Shown: one piece after another, positions 30,301 to 46,508 of the stretch
Layout: the number at the start of each line of letters is the position of its first letter
Position numbering within the stretch: the stretch's first letter is position 1
DNA from: Metridium senile
Taxonomy: Eukaryota > Cnidaria > Anthozoa > Actiniaria > Metridiidae
Assembly (NCBI GenBank): GCA_949775045.1
Contig: OX459103.1
Location: forward strand, 256,501-320,500
Direction of reading: 5' to 3'
DNA: 64,000 nucleotides
Notes under the pieces: model-generated
What the model saw: the letters and a program-made list of their open reading frames with translations, nothing else
The model's database searches: none
What the model was told of the DNA's origin: nothing
Made by a program: the position numbers and the translations under genes

Positions 30301-33300
30301 GCAGGCGTAACCCACCTAAAACACCATGAAAAATGCATTGCAGTCTATGTCGGCCATTTCGTTGCCATCAAAAATACCCTTTCTATCATTCTCATACCCA
30401 GAACCTACTCAGCTTTTTGGCAGATCGTAGGTTCTGGGAAACCCTACAAACGAAAACCAGAATTGTTGTGACAGTGTCAACAGAGCGCATGCGCCATCTT
30501 TAATTCGACCGAGTTGTTTGGGCACGAGTTAATTAATATTCATGAATCATCATCTTCTGTACGAGCCTTGACACGCTTGAATGTGCAAACTATTTATGTT
30601 TTATGAATTGATTTTAATGGTTAAAGAAGTGCATTTGAGCGGTAAAATTAGGGATGGATAAGGAAATATTACCGTAGAATAACATTTTTGGATCAGAATT
30701 CTATAAACTTAAAAAAGAAAGGATTTATGAGCCTGTAAAGAATGTTGACACGTGTCTTAGTTTCTCCGAAGCTGCAACCTTCCCGGCACAGTGAGTTAGG
30801 CGAATTTAAAAATAGCCGTAACTTGTTTAATTTTAACCCAAATCGCTTGAAATCTTCACAGACACTTAATTAAATAATAACTGAAAATGACACTAAAAGT
30901 TTTTATTGAATTGTATTAATATTTCATTGAAAAACTTAAGTTTTAAAAGCCGCCTTATATTTTCTTGTAAATAGTGAGCTTGGGCTACCTGTGATGTACC
31001 TACAATTTAGACCATTGCTATTGTTATACCACTCAGCCAATCAGATCACTTGATATTATAGGGTTTCCCAGAGCCTACAACCTTTCGTAAGAAAGCTGAG
31101 AAGGATCTGGGTACGAGAATGCCCTTTCTATATGATATAGTTTAAAAATCCATTTGAATTTTGAACATCCTAACATTTACAACCAAAAATTGAACTCAAT
31201 GTTGTTCCTTATTTATTATTTATTGGTTTTCTGAAGTTATACTTCATGTTTGTTTTGCAGTTTGTCTTACCATTCTAAGTTAAATGTCAATCCATCATTT
31301 TTCTGTTTTTCTGCCGGAGGACATACTTTCAAGGCCTTCGTGTACAGCTCTATAGCTTCTAGATACTCTTCATTCTTGAATTTATCGTTTCCAATGTCTT
31401 TGAGACGTACTGATTGGCCTGCATCTAAAGTGCGGAAGAACTCAAGGGGGGTTTTATGGAACAATGCTTCTTCTTTTTTCCACATCCTACAAAATAAAAA
31501 TATAATATATTTTTTTTAAATTCATGTAGATTGTTAGTTTTGAACGCATTTGATCATATTCACCTGTGAGCTTGCATGTTAAAAATATTAAATTATTATT
31601 ATTATTATTTGTATGAAATCATTGACAGAATTATATGTTATAATTTAGGCATTGTACATGTAATATCGGTTTTTAGAACACAACTTTCTTTCAACTTACA
31701 ACTTTAAGAATACATCACCAAAAATATCTAAATTTATCATATGACCCGTATTTTGCCTGGTGCGCGCTCTTAAGAAAACCTTCGGAAAAAGTCACGTGAT
31801 GGGGTCCGTACGGCTTTTTCACCTGGTCTGTACAAACACGTACGGACCAGCTACTCGAAACATCACAACAAAAATGGCCATTAAATTAAAAAGTGTGGGT
31901 CATATGATAAAAAACTTATTGACTGAGTTAGGTCGGGCCGTACGGGAAAATATTTGGCTCTTGGTCATTTGTACGGACCTCGCTGCGCTCGTTCCGTACG
32001 TCATGACCGCGAGCCAAATATTTTCCCGTACGGCCCTCCCACTCAGTCAATAAGTACTTAATATTAATAACTAATACATTAATAAATTAATGGAAAAAAT
32101 AATAATAATAAAATAAATAAATAATAAACAAATAATTATAATAAATACAAAAATAAATAAATACGCTAAGTTAGTACCACGTCACTTGATAATGACATCT
32201 GACGATGTCGAAACGTTTTAATTATTATATCTAAGGCTTAACTTATCAAATAAATAATTACAGAATAATGAGTAATGTCAGTAAAATAGTAAGACTTTGC
32301 GTTGTTAAATTGTAGTTTTTGAGCACCAAGTTCATTGTATTGCAAAAGTGGCATAAAAAAAGTTCTACAAAGTTTACCAATTTACACTTATTGTTGTTAC
32401 AAGAAACTTCTTGAATCTACCTACCTGGATGAGTGTTTATTTAAACCTTGTTTTAGAGTCTTGCAGTTCTAAAAGTAAAGAGCAAATTGTATGCTGTTTT
32501 ATAGGGGTTTAGTAAAAACTGGACAAAATATAGGGGGGTTATGATATTTTTGCCAACCAGAAAGGGGGGTGGGATGTGTGGTATATTTGGAAAAGACAAC
32601 AGGCGATTTTTCCGCCCCCCTTCCCCACCAACACTATTAAATGAAAGGCCCCTAAAGCTATATTTTCAGACAGCTGCTTTACAACATACAACCTCTAAGA
32701 CAGCAGTAGCTACAAAAATGAGAGTCATTTGTCTGATTCTTACCTCACAATCATAATAACGTGTTTGCAACATTATTGTTCTTGGTGTTAATCCACTTTG
32801 AATCAGTCTGTTACCACCGTCTGGTGTTGACTCGATCAGCTTTGATAATGTTTTTAATACTACCTCTCTTATCTGGTGAGGGTAAAGTGCATATCATCAG
32901 GAAGATTATGAGATAAAAAATGATTAGAATAATTCAATGATATTAGAACAATAGTTGACATGAAGGTTGGTGTAGCATCAATTATTTTGTAACCAACCTC
33001 AGCCAAAGTGCAAACGGTGTTACAAGGACCATAAATAAACTATATGTATGACAAAAGTCATGTCATTACAGTGAGGATACTCAAAAAGTAAACACTTGAC
33101 TTTTTTCATGTTATTATTTTGTGAACCCTCTAATGCTTCAAAAACCTCTTTAAATGAATAAGAATAGGAGAAGCATGGCGTTAAGAGGGGGCAGTTTAAT
33201 ATTTGGTCTTAATGATGATAATCTAGTCCTTACCTCTGTATCACGTGAGAAAACAAACATTGACAAAGTGTGCAAAATTTTCTGTGAAACAAAAACATAC

Positions 33301-36300
33301 ATTTATTAGTTTTCTATAGTGACTCACCTTGCCGTGGCCACCTAATTAGTTTTGTACAAGTTAACCAATCAGAAAGCATGAATTTTACTTTAGTATAAAA
33401 GACACGGGTGACAAACAATAAATACTTTAAAATGTTCAAATCGAAGACAAGAGTGAAGTCTACTATAAGTGGCTGAAAAACCTCCCAGGATGTTTACATT
33501 TGAAAAGGTGTAGCAAACAATTTGAAAAGAGAAACTTTAGAAGGCTAAAGCTCCGGTCAAACAGCAATGATAGTTGATAATAGTTCCAACTATCATGTGC
33601 GTTTGACCACCAACTATCATGCACTATCATAGACTATCATGGACTATCATAGAGTTTGAACATGTTCAAATTTCACATGATAGTTTTTGCCATTTGACCG
33701 TGTGAATGATAGTAGATGATAGGTGAGACGCCTTTAACCATCATCAACTATCATAGCCATTTGACCAATGCTTATGCTAACTTGTACAATACTTTAATTG
33801 GGTGGCCACGGTAAGGCGCGTTATGCTGTAACAATCTTATATCCATGAAACATTAATACAAAATTATATCTGTTATATCATTATATCTGTTGAGCAAAAA
33901 CAACGAGTCCATGAAATAGAATAGAATGCTACTAAGTACTGTGTAGCAGTTCTTATTTAGTGACTATTAGTCACTATCAAAGACAAGTAAAGTTGTAATG
34001 GTTAAGTGATAGTGTCTAAATACAAACTGTTAGGAAATGACCATCTTTTCATAGTTCTAGTGTTTTTGCTTTACAATAGACCTTTCTCATGAAGCAGCTT
34101 GTCATATGCAATTGCCGGACAAGCCTCACCTTGATGAGTAATAAAACAAAAGCACCTAATACAGTGGTACCTCTATTAAGCGGTCACCCATTAAGTGCTC
34201 ACCCTCTATTAGGCGGCCACAATAAAAAGTCCCAAATCTAAATGTATTCCTATACCTATTCTATACTTCTTTTCAGTGGCCAACCTCTGGAAAGTCCTGA
34301 GGATGACCGCTTAATATAGGTACCACTGTAGTCACATTTTTCAATGAGTCATTGTGAGGCTTGCTGGCCATTAGCTGCTTTGTGTGACAGGTCTACAGGT
34401 TGCTTATAATATGACATGAATAGAGCTCACCTTACTGTCACAAACAGCTTCCCTAGGGTACGCTCCCACAGTACACAGTTGTAGGTTGACATGTGAATAG
34501 GCCAGGTATAGTTCACGGTGAGGAATACCAACTAAATAACATGGAGATTTGTTAAATTTGTATAGCTGATGGAATTCTTTTTGTTGAATCAATTTGATAA
34601 TTTAAACTTTATTAGGAGGTGTAACAGATAAAGCCATGGCTTTTTTTCCAGACTGGTCTATACAGTCTGGACAAATACAAAATATAGAAAAGGATTCAAG
34701 GGTGTTAATAAATATAATCTGTAGGTCTTTAGTTCCTTTGATAGCTAGTTACTTTGTAATACAATTAAATTATATTTAAGTTTGTACATTTTGTTGCTTG
34801 ATCAAAACGCTTGTTCCACAATGATGAGGCAAGGAATGAGAAGCATTGTAAGTACTTGATAATGTTATAGTGTTCAACTAGTTTATGGGCTATCTCAAGG
34901 TTACATGATTGTGTCTTAGCATTGTTTTCAATACTTACCTCCGTATTCTAGGTACTTGATAATGTTATAGTGTTCAATGAGTTTATGGGCTATCTCAAGG
35001 TTACATGATTGTGTCTTAGCATTGTTTTCAATACTTACCTCCGTATTCTAGGTACTTGATAATGTTATAGTGTTCAACTAGTTTATGGGCTATCTCAAGG
35101 TTACATGATTGTGTCTTAGCATTGTTTTCAATACTTACCTCCGTATTCTAGGTACTTGATAATGTTATAGTGTTCAATGAGTTTATGGGCTATCTCAAGG
35201 TTACATGATTGTGTCTTAGCATTGTTTTCAATACTTACCTCCGTATTCTAGGTACTTGATGATGTTATAGTGTTCAACTAGTTTATGGGCTATCTCAAGG
35301 TTACAACACAGTGAGTAGATTACTTTCAAAGACATTCCAATCATCTCTAACTCTCCTTGTAGGATGGCTGGGGTTTTCATCCACTTTACAAGGGCCTGGA
35401 ATATCAAAACATTGGTGAATGACAGCAATAATGATGGTGATGATGATGAAAGAGATAATGATGGTGATGAAGGAGATGATGATGGTGATAATGGTGGTAT
35501 CATGATGGTGATGTTAATGATGATGGTGATAATGATGACAATGGAGATGATGATGATGAAGGAGATGATGATGGAGATAATGATAGTGATGATAATGATG
35601 ACAATGGAGATGATGATCATGGAGATGATGATGGTGATAATGATGGTATCATAATGGTGATGTTAATGATGATGGAGATAATGATGGTGATGATAATGAT
35701 GACGATGGAGATAATGATGGTGAAGTTAATGATGATAATGGACATAATGATGGCATGTTCATGATAACGAGGGAGAAAGTGATTGTGATGATAATAATGA
35801 TGGCAATATGATAACAATGATGCTGCTGTTCTATTGACAGTACATAAAAATCAATACTTTCTAAGTACAGCAACAATGACAGTTATAAGAATGGTGTTAG
35901 CAAATAATGTTTATGATAATAATAATAGTGATAAGTGACATTTTTTTCAACTTTTTTACCTTGGATATAACTTTATCTTCAAAAACTAGTTTTCTATGTC
36001 TGTCATTCTGCTCTGCAATCTGAAATTATAGAAAACAGTTGATTGTGTACATTAAATTTGAAATATATATCATTTCATTACTATTTTTACCATCATCATA
36101 ATCAGCATAATTGTCATCATCATCATAATCCTCATCATCATCCTTATCATCATCATCATAATCTCTAAATTATCATCATCATAATCTCTACCATCATCAT
36201 CATTTATTGTAACATGTATAGTATTCCTAACCTTGAGAATAATTTGTGCACAAGCAGTCTGTACTTTCCTACTCCACCGCATTAGCACATGATATGAAGC

Positions 36301-38444
36301 ATCATGTCGTCCTACGTACTTCGTACCCTCAAAATGAACTTTATCAACATATACCTCTCGTAGTCGTTCAAGTTCATCAATCTGATAAAGCTCCAACCCT
36401 TGGTTGAAAGCTTTCACATGTAATTTTTGGCTGTTATCCTTGTATATGTAATGCCCTAATTTAGACAGGCCGTTGGCAAAGATGACCCTTTCACGTGCCT
36501 CAAGACTATGGCAACATAGTGAAGCAATCCCATGTACAGCAGGGTAGCAGGTCATTATATCAATTTTGCCGTCAATAAAATCCATGAAAAGTTCAACTGT
36601 GTCAGTTTCAATAAGTGTTTTTGTGAAATGATCAACTTTTTTTGAGAAATCAACAACAGATTTCAACACCGTCAAGCTACAGTAGTACACCATTCTCCAT
36701 GGCACGTTTCTACAGATGTTCTCGTCAGATAGACGTAGTTGAAGGATACGCTGCAGGACTTTCAGGAGGTTACACTGGAAGAGGATTCTGCCGAGAGATG
36801 GGAGGGAGTATACACACTCACCAATCTGAAATAGGCAAATATTAGCATACCTAAATTACTGCCAGAATCATATCAGAATTTAAATGATAGGTAACACAAT
36901 GAAATTTGTAACACTATAAACAAATAATGCTAACTTAACTTTACTGACATCTCAAGCTTGAAACATCAGCAGAGTTAAGTTACAGTGTTATATATTTCAT
37001 TCTATTACTTCCTATCTACCAAACAGAGATGCAACCTATACTAGTTTACTTCTAGTTTCCATTTATATATCAGAATCTAATAACTACCATTCAAATTAAC
37101 ATTGATTTACTTGGTATTGTTAAATGCATATCATTTCTATCATCATTATGATCATCAACTTGAGATGCATGGTTATCATTACCATCATCATCTTGATTAT
37201 AATAATTATCATAAACAATTCTATTATACTCATTGATATTATCATCATCAGTGTTGTCATCATCATCAACTTTATACAATCATCCTCAACCTTCTCCTTT
37301 TTGTCACCTTCAGTGTTATCATCATCACCATCATCATCACCAACATTCCCATCATCACCTTTAGTGTCATCACCATCATCTTCAATGGCAATTTAATCAT
37401 CATCATCATCACTGCCATTTAAGGCCATGTTACATGTAAAGAGCTTTTTGTCCAGTTGTATATTTTTTATCAATATTCTGAGTTGTTTAAAATTACAAAA
37501 GAACGTCAACATCACACCTTTGTTGCAAACAACAAGCTCTATTTGTATTATTGATGCTATGTTCGCTGATACAGTCGTTATTTTTACATCATAATAAGGC
37601 TCTTGATAGATGAAAAATAATATAATATAATTACAGATTCCTTAAGATCTTAGATATTTGTAAACAATGAGTTTTTAGCTATGATTTTACCCTAAAATCT
37701 TGAATACGTAAGTGAACACCGCGCTTTGACGACGACAATACACCTTTTGAATTGATATCGATAGTATTTTACTTCTAATATAACTAAAAAGAACTTTTAC
37801 AAATTCCGATCACTTAAAAACAATAACGTTTACTAGTAATAGACATAGCAATTACACCAATAAACTCATCGTCGAAAATTTTTACTTATTTATAGGCATA
37901 ATTTTATGTCAATATACGTAGCTATTTTTATATTTTACGATGAGAAACACGGAAAAATACAAAAAGACATCTTATTTCGAAGACCAACATTACTACTTCA
38001 ACTATAAAACTACTTTAAGGTTTCTTAGATTTGTTTGATGAAGCCTTTCATGCATTATTTCAAGGCTAAACACAAGAGAAAACTGAAAAAAGTTACAGCA
38101 CGATTTCACACCTCGCAGAATGATGGAAGCGTGTAAACAACATACTGCCCCATAGCACGACCTAAACCAACGATCTTGCTCAAAATATCAACATAAAACA
38201 GCTGTTTTCTTACCTTTACTTCATTGAAGTTTTCTAAAAACTTCACAAGTTCATTCAAGGCTTTAAACTGTGCATATTGCAGCTTTTCATTTCGTCCTAA
38301 AGCGAGTTGAACGGCCTCCAGAGGACTCTCGCCCCCACTTATGAAAGTAAAAAAACGTGAAGTTTTCTTCTTTCTGCCTTTCTCAGATCCTTTACGGGAA
38401 TCTAAGATATCTCTTATAATTGAATCGACTTCGGCTTTCTCCAT
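27328..38444 (-). CDS. Armadillo-like/TPR protein with C-terminal MYND zinc finger (12 exons)
   Basis: Exons in transcript order: 38112-38444, 36232-36825, 35960-36019, 35239-35395, 34431-34531, 33234-33281, 32744-32872, 32425-32459, 31271-31486, 30203-30315, 28248-28401 (plus or minus one base), 27328-27510. They sum to 2124 nt, 707 residues. ATG 38444 has a strong context (aaccATGG). Residues 1-490 are helical and Leu-rich, resembling armadillo/HEAT repeats. About 500-650 hold TPR helices (IGNDKFKNEEYLEAIELYTK, YSNRAQCFLKTQDWLSAYED, KALVELGNYHEALNDV). The last exon has a MYND finger with the Cys/His set CAVC...CANC...YCSREC...H-x3-C. MYND and TPR modules mediate protein-protein contacts, often with HSP90 partners. 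I do not recognise a named orthologue. Some introns hold exon-derived arrays. An alternative donor at 38213 would shorten exon 1 by 34 codons in frame. Confidence 0.75.
27588..27740. mobile_element. MITE with CCCGTGAAA arms
   Basis: The arms agagtgaagacatttaaccc/gggttaaatgacttcactct with gtgaaac/tatttcac are inverted. About 150 bp, non-coding, in the last intron of the MYND gene. Confidence 0.6.
27795..28196. mobile_element. Nested pair of MITEs
   Basis: Outer arms tcatgttatctagcaccgct (27796) and agcggtgctagataacgtga (28176) are inverted. Inside, 27955-28150 is a second element with ends aaggcccgggcaaacgg and ccgtttgcccgggcctt and arms rich in caacatttgcttcaac. A partial copy of the inner one is at 58780-58862. 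A fragment of the outer arm (atagtacagcggtcctagat) is at 12861 in the FHAD1-like gene. Confidence 0.65.
28440..28810. repeat. ATTC/ATCC array with an 86-bp higher-order unit
   Basis: Degenerate TTCA/TCCA tetranucleotides. The block catttatttatcc-ctaactt then tccattcactcattcatgt recurs three times at about 86-bp spacing. Intronic in the MYND gene. Confidence 0.8.
28925..30230 (-). repeat. Tandem array of about 100-110 bp units carrying an exon end and its 5' splice site
   Basis: Thirteen copies of catctagcaatag are present, counting the one in the true exon (30203-30315). On the minus strand each unit holds about 30 nt of exon (coding TQAIARCMEG at the true copy), the donor GTAAGG, then intron with a variable (CACC)n/ATTC tract. 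Most copies keep cttacc, the donor complement; the two most distant copies (near 28950 and 29060) have lost it. Unit length varies mainly with the CACC count. All decoy copies lie downstream of the real donor in the transcript. Confidence 0.9.
30385..31125. mobile_element. TIR element of about 740 bp
   Basis: Ends attctcatacccagaaccta and gatctgggtacgagaat pair, as do ctcagctttttgg/aagaaagctgag and taggttctgggaaaccct/agggtttcccagagccta. The interior has no gene. It is inserted in the intron between exons 31271-31486 and 30203-30315 of the MYND gene. Confidence 0.7.
31745..32065. mobile_element. Inverted-repeat element rich in GTACGG
   Basis: The arms tattgactgagttaggtcgg (31917) and cctcccactcagtcaata pair. 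Inner arms gccgtacgggaaaatatttg/caaatattttcccgtacggc are perfect. A core has the palindromic cctcgctgcgctcg. The left part (31745-31860) has further gtacgga repeats. Non-coding, intronic. Confidence 0.6.
32179..32225 (+). ncRNA. Degenerate hammerhead-ribozyme-like motif
   Basis: The order cttgataat, a hairpin gacatc-tgac-gatgtc, then gaaac matches the layout CUGAUGA - stem II - GAAA of small hammerheads linked to Penelope-like and other retroelements. Two core positions differ from consensus (TTGATAA instead of CTGATGA). Flanking taagtta (32168) and taactta (32236) could form stem I. Probably a relic of a retroelement end. Function is doubtful. Confidence 0.3.
33328..33825. mobile_element. 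TIR element of about 500 bp with internal ACTATCAT repeats
   Basis: Outer ends accttgccgtggccaccta (33328) and gggtggccacggtaaggc (33800) are inverted repeats. Inside, 33548-33780 is a second inverted structure (ctccggtcaaacagcaatga against tcatagccatttgaccaatg) packed with actatcat and its complement. A nested insertion is likely. Intronic. Confidence 0.65.
34153..34332. mobile_element. Mariner-like MITE, copy 1
   Basis: Ends acagtggtacctctattaag and cttaatataggtaccactgt are inverted at a TA-rich site. Interior caccctctattaggcggcca and tattcctatacctattctat are shared with 45310-45480. Non-coding, in an intron of the MYND gene. Confidence 0.8.
34851..35305 (-). repeat. 100-bp tandem array derived from an exon end and its donor
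   Basis: Units begin ggtacttgataatgttatag at about 34851, 34951, 35051, 35151, and at the true exon at 35251. Each unit contains about 65 nt of the 3' part of exon 35239-35395 (coding LEIAHKLVEHYNIIKYLEY), the donor GTAAGT and 35 bp of intron. Copies alternate between caactag and caatgag variants, so a 100-bp duplication was followed by duplication of the 200-bp dimer. Spacing is exactly 100 bp and copies are nearly identical, so the array is young. Confidence 0.9.
35405..35835. repeat. GAT/GGT-rich microsatellite tract
   Basis: Interrupted GATGAT and GATGGT repeats with a looser period of about 100 bp (gatggtatcatgatggtgat near 35495 and 35642). It lies in the intron between exons 35960-36019 and 35239-35395. 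Related TCA/TCATCA tracts are at 36085-36200 and 37120-37410 in the same gene. None is coding. Confidence 0.85.
37411..38100. other. AT-rich intron without a recognisable feature
   Basis: Part of the first intron of the MYND gene (36826-38111). I see no exon, inverted repeat or long tandem repeat here. Confidence 0.5.
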
Positions 38445-42371
<3,927 letters not shown>

Positions 42372-43070
42372 AATATATCATTGTGATTATGTAATAGAAT
42401 GCCTGTGTTGGCATGTATAATATGGGAACATTTGTGTAGCACTCATTCTGCATTGCATTTTGGGAATTTTCAAGTCATTTGAATTTACTCCGGCTAGCTT
42501 GATATGTATTGCATAATGGGAATATTTGAGTCTCCACTGCATTATGCATTCCACCATGGGTCAATATGGGTCACTAGGACCTTTTCTTCATAATGCATTT
42601 CATTCATGTGTTATATGGGTCTTTAGGGTTTGTTGCTCATTGTGCATTGCATTATGGGAATCTTTGAGTCTCTATGACTAGTTTATATTGAAACAATGGA
42701 CAGTTGGTAACACATGTACAGTATATAATAAAACTTAACTGATTAAGTAATTCCAAATTCCCCATATTATACAGGTAATTCATACTGTAAAATTTTATAG
42801 ATTAATTGACGTCATAGATTAGATTCTCGTCAAATCATTGTTGCATTTGACTTTTATTCTGCATTCACACTCTAGATTGTTAATAAATGAATAAATGAAT
42901 AATAAATAACATTTCTATAGTGCTTATCCAAGCCAATTCTAGGCACTATTGTTGATAGCATTAAAACCTAATATTTTTCATGTACAATTACTGACAGAAT
43001 AATATGGTTTGTCACGTCTCCCCTCCCTCAATACAATGTTAGTCAATTGCACCCTGTTAGATATATACCT
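42372..43070. other. GABARAP 3' UTR and following spacer
   Basis: Contains several loose repeats of gcattatgggaatntttgagtct (42440-42670) and the AATAAA at 42727. No coding frame of note. 42880-42960 resembles a retroelement tail (aataaatgaataaatgaat then tctatagtgcttatcc). Confidence 0.5.
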
Positions 43071-43071
43071 A

Positions 43072-43220
43072 ATCGCAAGAACGTTGTCCTGACATTTGTA
43101 ATTTAGTGGGAAAGGAATTAAAAGACTTGAGCTTGAGGGATCTTCTTTTGTCTTTTAATTAATTTCTTTCGCACTAAATTACAAAAAAAAGTTTGAACAA
43201 CGTTCTTGCAATTTACATGT
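43072..43220. mobile_element. Palindromic MITE
   Basis: The arms attgcaagaacgttg-type ends (tcgcaagaacgttgtcctga and caacgttcttgcaatt) pair. Inner aatttagtgggaaaggaatta pairs with taatttctttcgcactaaatt. A solo arm is present at 8570-8640. Confidence 0.7.
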
Positions 43221-43342
43221 GAAAAAAGAAGAAGCTAATGGCATTGTTATATTTTATGTTATAGCGCATAGAGCATTTATTTGGATACGCGCTCATATAA
43301 ATGTAAATTATTATTATTATTATTATTATTATAGGAAATCCT

Positions 43343-46300
43343 GGGGGGGTACTCCGCTAGGATTTGAGTAGGGGTGTTCCGCTGGGATCCTAAAACGGTG
43401 ACCCTGTTTATGACAGAAAAAAAAAACAAATTCGTATACCCTGTTTATGACAAGGGATAAAAATGGGACCCTGTTCATGACAGTTTAGAACCCTGTTTAT
43501 GCCGCGAAAACGTGCTGAATTTCACGAAAGACCGCGCTGCTCATCGTATTACCTAATTAATATACCTGAATATGACAAAAAAAAACTAAGGAAATTGGGA
43601 AATGGGGCAAAAATATACCCTGTTCATGACAGAAAACTCAAAAACCAATACCCTGTTTATGACAGCAAGCTTGAATTAAAGGAGCTCAAGGAGCTCATGT
43701 GGTTACTCTCACTTGTTTAGTTAAGTTAAGTGTTAGAAATGATAATACTATAAGTTTCTGCAGTGAAATGCTGCAATGCTATTCGAGTGGCTTTTGAATT
43801 TAGAGTAGAAGTTAAAATAAATAGAACTAGACGCATAACTGCGTGAACTCGGGCTTCATTACGATTATGTAATCATTTTCTTGGATTAGCTTGAGATGAT
43901 TTGAAGCGAAAAAAAAGTTATTTTTTTAGTCGTCCTCCTTTTCTGTTTGGTCCGTTCCTTCAGTCCATGATCCGCTTGCCTGTACTGCTTTTACCTGGAT
44001 ATCGATGTTAGGTTCGTGCAGTGATACATGCGAGCTCAAAGACTGTCTAGAAACAGTGTTATTATAAAAGTTGTTCTTGCAAAATAAACGCAAGAAAAAG
44101 CAAGATAGATACTAGTCACTAAAGCAATTGGTGTTATATTTGAGGCGATTTAATTTAGGCTGTTGGATGTAGTTTTCAGAGAGGCTGATTTCAGCTGTTT
44201 TATATTTGTTGTTGTCGAGCTTGACCTTGATGTTTAAAATCGGTCACGTTATCTGACATATTGTAAACAAAGAAATATTACTTTCATCGTTCAACTGCTA
44301 GATAATAGGTTGAAGCGATTAAGTTTAAACTTAAAAGTTTTGCGTATAAGTTTGTTGTTCTTTGCCGAGCAGCTAAGCGCTCGGCAATCGTCAATCAATC
44401 GCGGATCTGAAGCTTGTACGAGCTAATAGTATAGTCAATAAAATTAAACTATTGACAGATAAACTCGTTATTTTAATCAAAAATATAAAAGAAAGAATTA
44501 CAAGAAGCAAAATATTTACCCTAAACATCACTACTGTTGTTGTCTTCACTTCTAGTGCGCTGTATCGTACTCTCTAAGAATGCTTACAATACAGTTAAAT
44601 ATCCAGTAGTAACAGCTTCGTCCTTTGTAACTGGTTGTGAATCAATTCCATAGCATTATGAGTTTATAGCAGGGACGATTTCTCGATAAATTCCATCATA
44701 ATAAGTTGGCTCGCTTATTTAGCCCGTAAATTGCATGATCTTTATTAAAATTCACAGTGACCCTTTCCATAAACATTCGACATAAACTTAAGTGTAATTC
44801 TACTGCGAATCATGTGGAGTGAGCGCATAAAATATGAGAATATTCCACCTAGAAATCAATCCTTCGACGAATTAAATATCCATGTGCTCGTATTGGCCAG
44901 TATACGCATGCGCTGTGACCATACGCATGCGCGGTGACGACTAGACGGCGTTTTGCGACCCAAGAAAAAAAAAAAAAAAAACATTGAAGCCCATTTTAAG
45001 ACTCGGGTTTCCTTTGGAAAGCCCGAGTAACAATAATTATAGACCTACTCTAAAATTAGATTAAATGGAAACTAGACGCTCTGTGAGCGATTACTCGGGC
45101 TACTGAACAGAAGGGATTCTGAGGGATTGAAATAGCTGTTATTACAGTTATATGCAAATAATTTTGAACAATGGGTGAAGTGGAGGCTTTCGGGCGAAAA
45201 CAATAGGTTTGCCCGAAAGCCTGAATTTGAATCCATTGTTTGAAATCATTTGCATATAACTGTAATAACAGCTATTCATAATGTATCATACATAGATCAT
45301 ACACAATACATATACAGTGGTACCTCTATTAAGCGGTCACCCATTAAGTTGTCACCCTCTATTAGGCGGTCAGAATAAAAAGCTCCAAATCTATTCCTAT
45401 ATACCTATTCTATACCTCTTTTCTGCGGCCAACCCGGCTACTTTGGAAAGCCCCGAGGGTGAGGAGGAACTAAATTGGTTGATTAATGTTTACAAAATGT
45501 TTAAAATGTGCACAAAATAAACATATGCACGTAAATCATTTATGACTAATTTTAGGTTATTTTAATGAGAAATGTCCTTATCCCAAATTTCATAATGTTT
45601 TTATTGAGAAAATGAAAACTAAATCTCAGAAACATTATTATCAAGATTAACCTTTTGAGAAATAAACGTCACGAAAATAAAGATGGATTTTGGGCTGTAT
45701 GAATCTGTTCGACATATATTTCTATGTACCGGGATGCCTGTGTTACAAAGTGTTGACATTTCATCCCGTCCCCTCCCCCCAAAGCACCCGCTACGAAGAT
45801 TTCGAAAACTTGAATGCTTCGAAAACAGCTTAACTTGAAGTTGTTCTTGAAAATTGAACGTCAGAACAAGAAAGATAGATAGTTATTTAAGCAATTTGTG
45901 TAATTTTTGAGGCGATTTGGGCTGTTGAGAGTGGTTTTCAGACAGGCCGATCTGAATGTTTTTATGTCGTGTTGACGGTGTTCGCTTTGTAGGCTTCGTG
46001 AAGGAAGTCACGTTCTCTGACATTATGAAGAACAAAAATAGCACATTAATGAATATAAACTCAAGATTTCGGTTTGAAAGTGCTTGATAATATACCGAAG
46101 CGAATGCAATTCTGCTGGCGTGGTACATCATGATCTTCTGTGAAAGGACTTCGTTAACGGCGGATCATTCCGGCCAAGATATCCTTGTCTTTATAAAAAA
46201 AAGAATTTTGCCCTCCAATTATCCGGCAGATGAAACTTGAAATAGGATCTCCTTAATCGATTAAGTTTTTAAAAGAAATAACGACTAAAAGTACATAAAA

Positions 46301-46508
46301 GTACCTTTATTTGCGCGTACGACCTAGGCCTTGGGGCAGAGACGTCATCTATAGTGACGTCACATTCTATTGTTACAGACGGACTTACACAGCGTGATGA
46401 CAAAGTGGTACTCCGTATAACGGAGTAACCACAAAAACCATACCCTGTTCAGCGGATCATCCCCGTATAGTAAATATATGGGAGTACCCCCCCCCCCCCC
46501 CCCCCCCC
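43343..46508. mobile_element. 3.2-kb non-autonomous TIR element with GGGGGGTACTCC ends
   Basis: Left end tgggggggtactccgctagg; right end gtatagtaaatatatgggag followed by taccccc and a poly-C run. The subterminal parts on both sides carry accctgtt-type repeats (accctgtttatgacag several times at the left, taccctgttcagcgg at the right). The interior has other hairpins (actcgggtttcctttggaaa against its complement; 45130-45280 with gctgttattacagttatatg arms) and a mariner-like MITE at 45310-45480. No transposase frame. The largest frames are under 90 residues and look incidental. Confidence 0.55.
45310..45480. mobile_element. Mariner-like MITE, copy 2, right end lost
   Basis: Shares acagtggtacctctattaag and the interior with 34153-34332. 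The sequence diverges after ccgagggtgagg and lacks the right terminal repeat. Confidence 0.7.
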
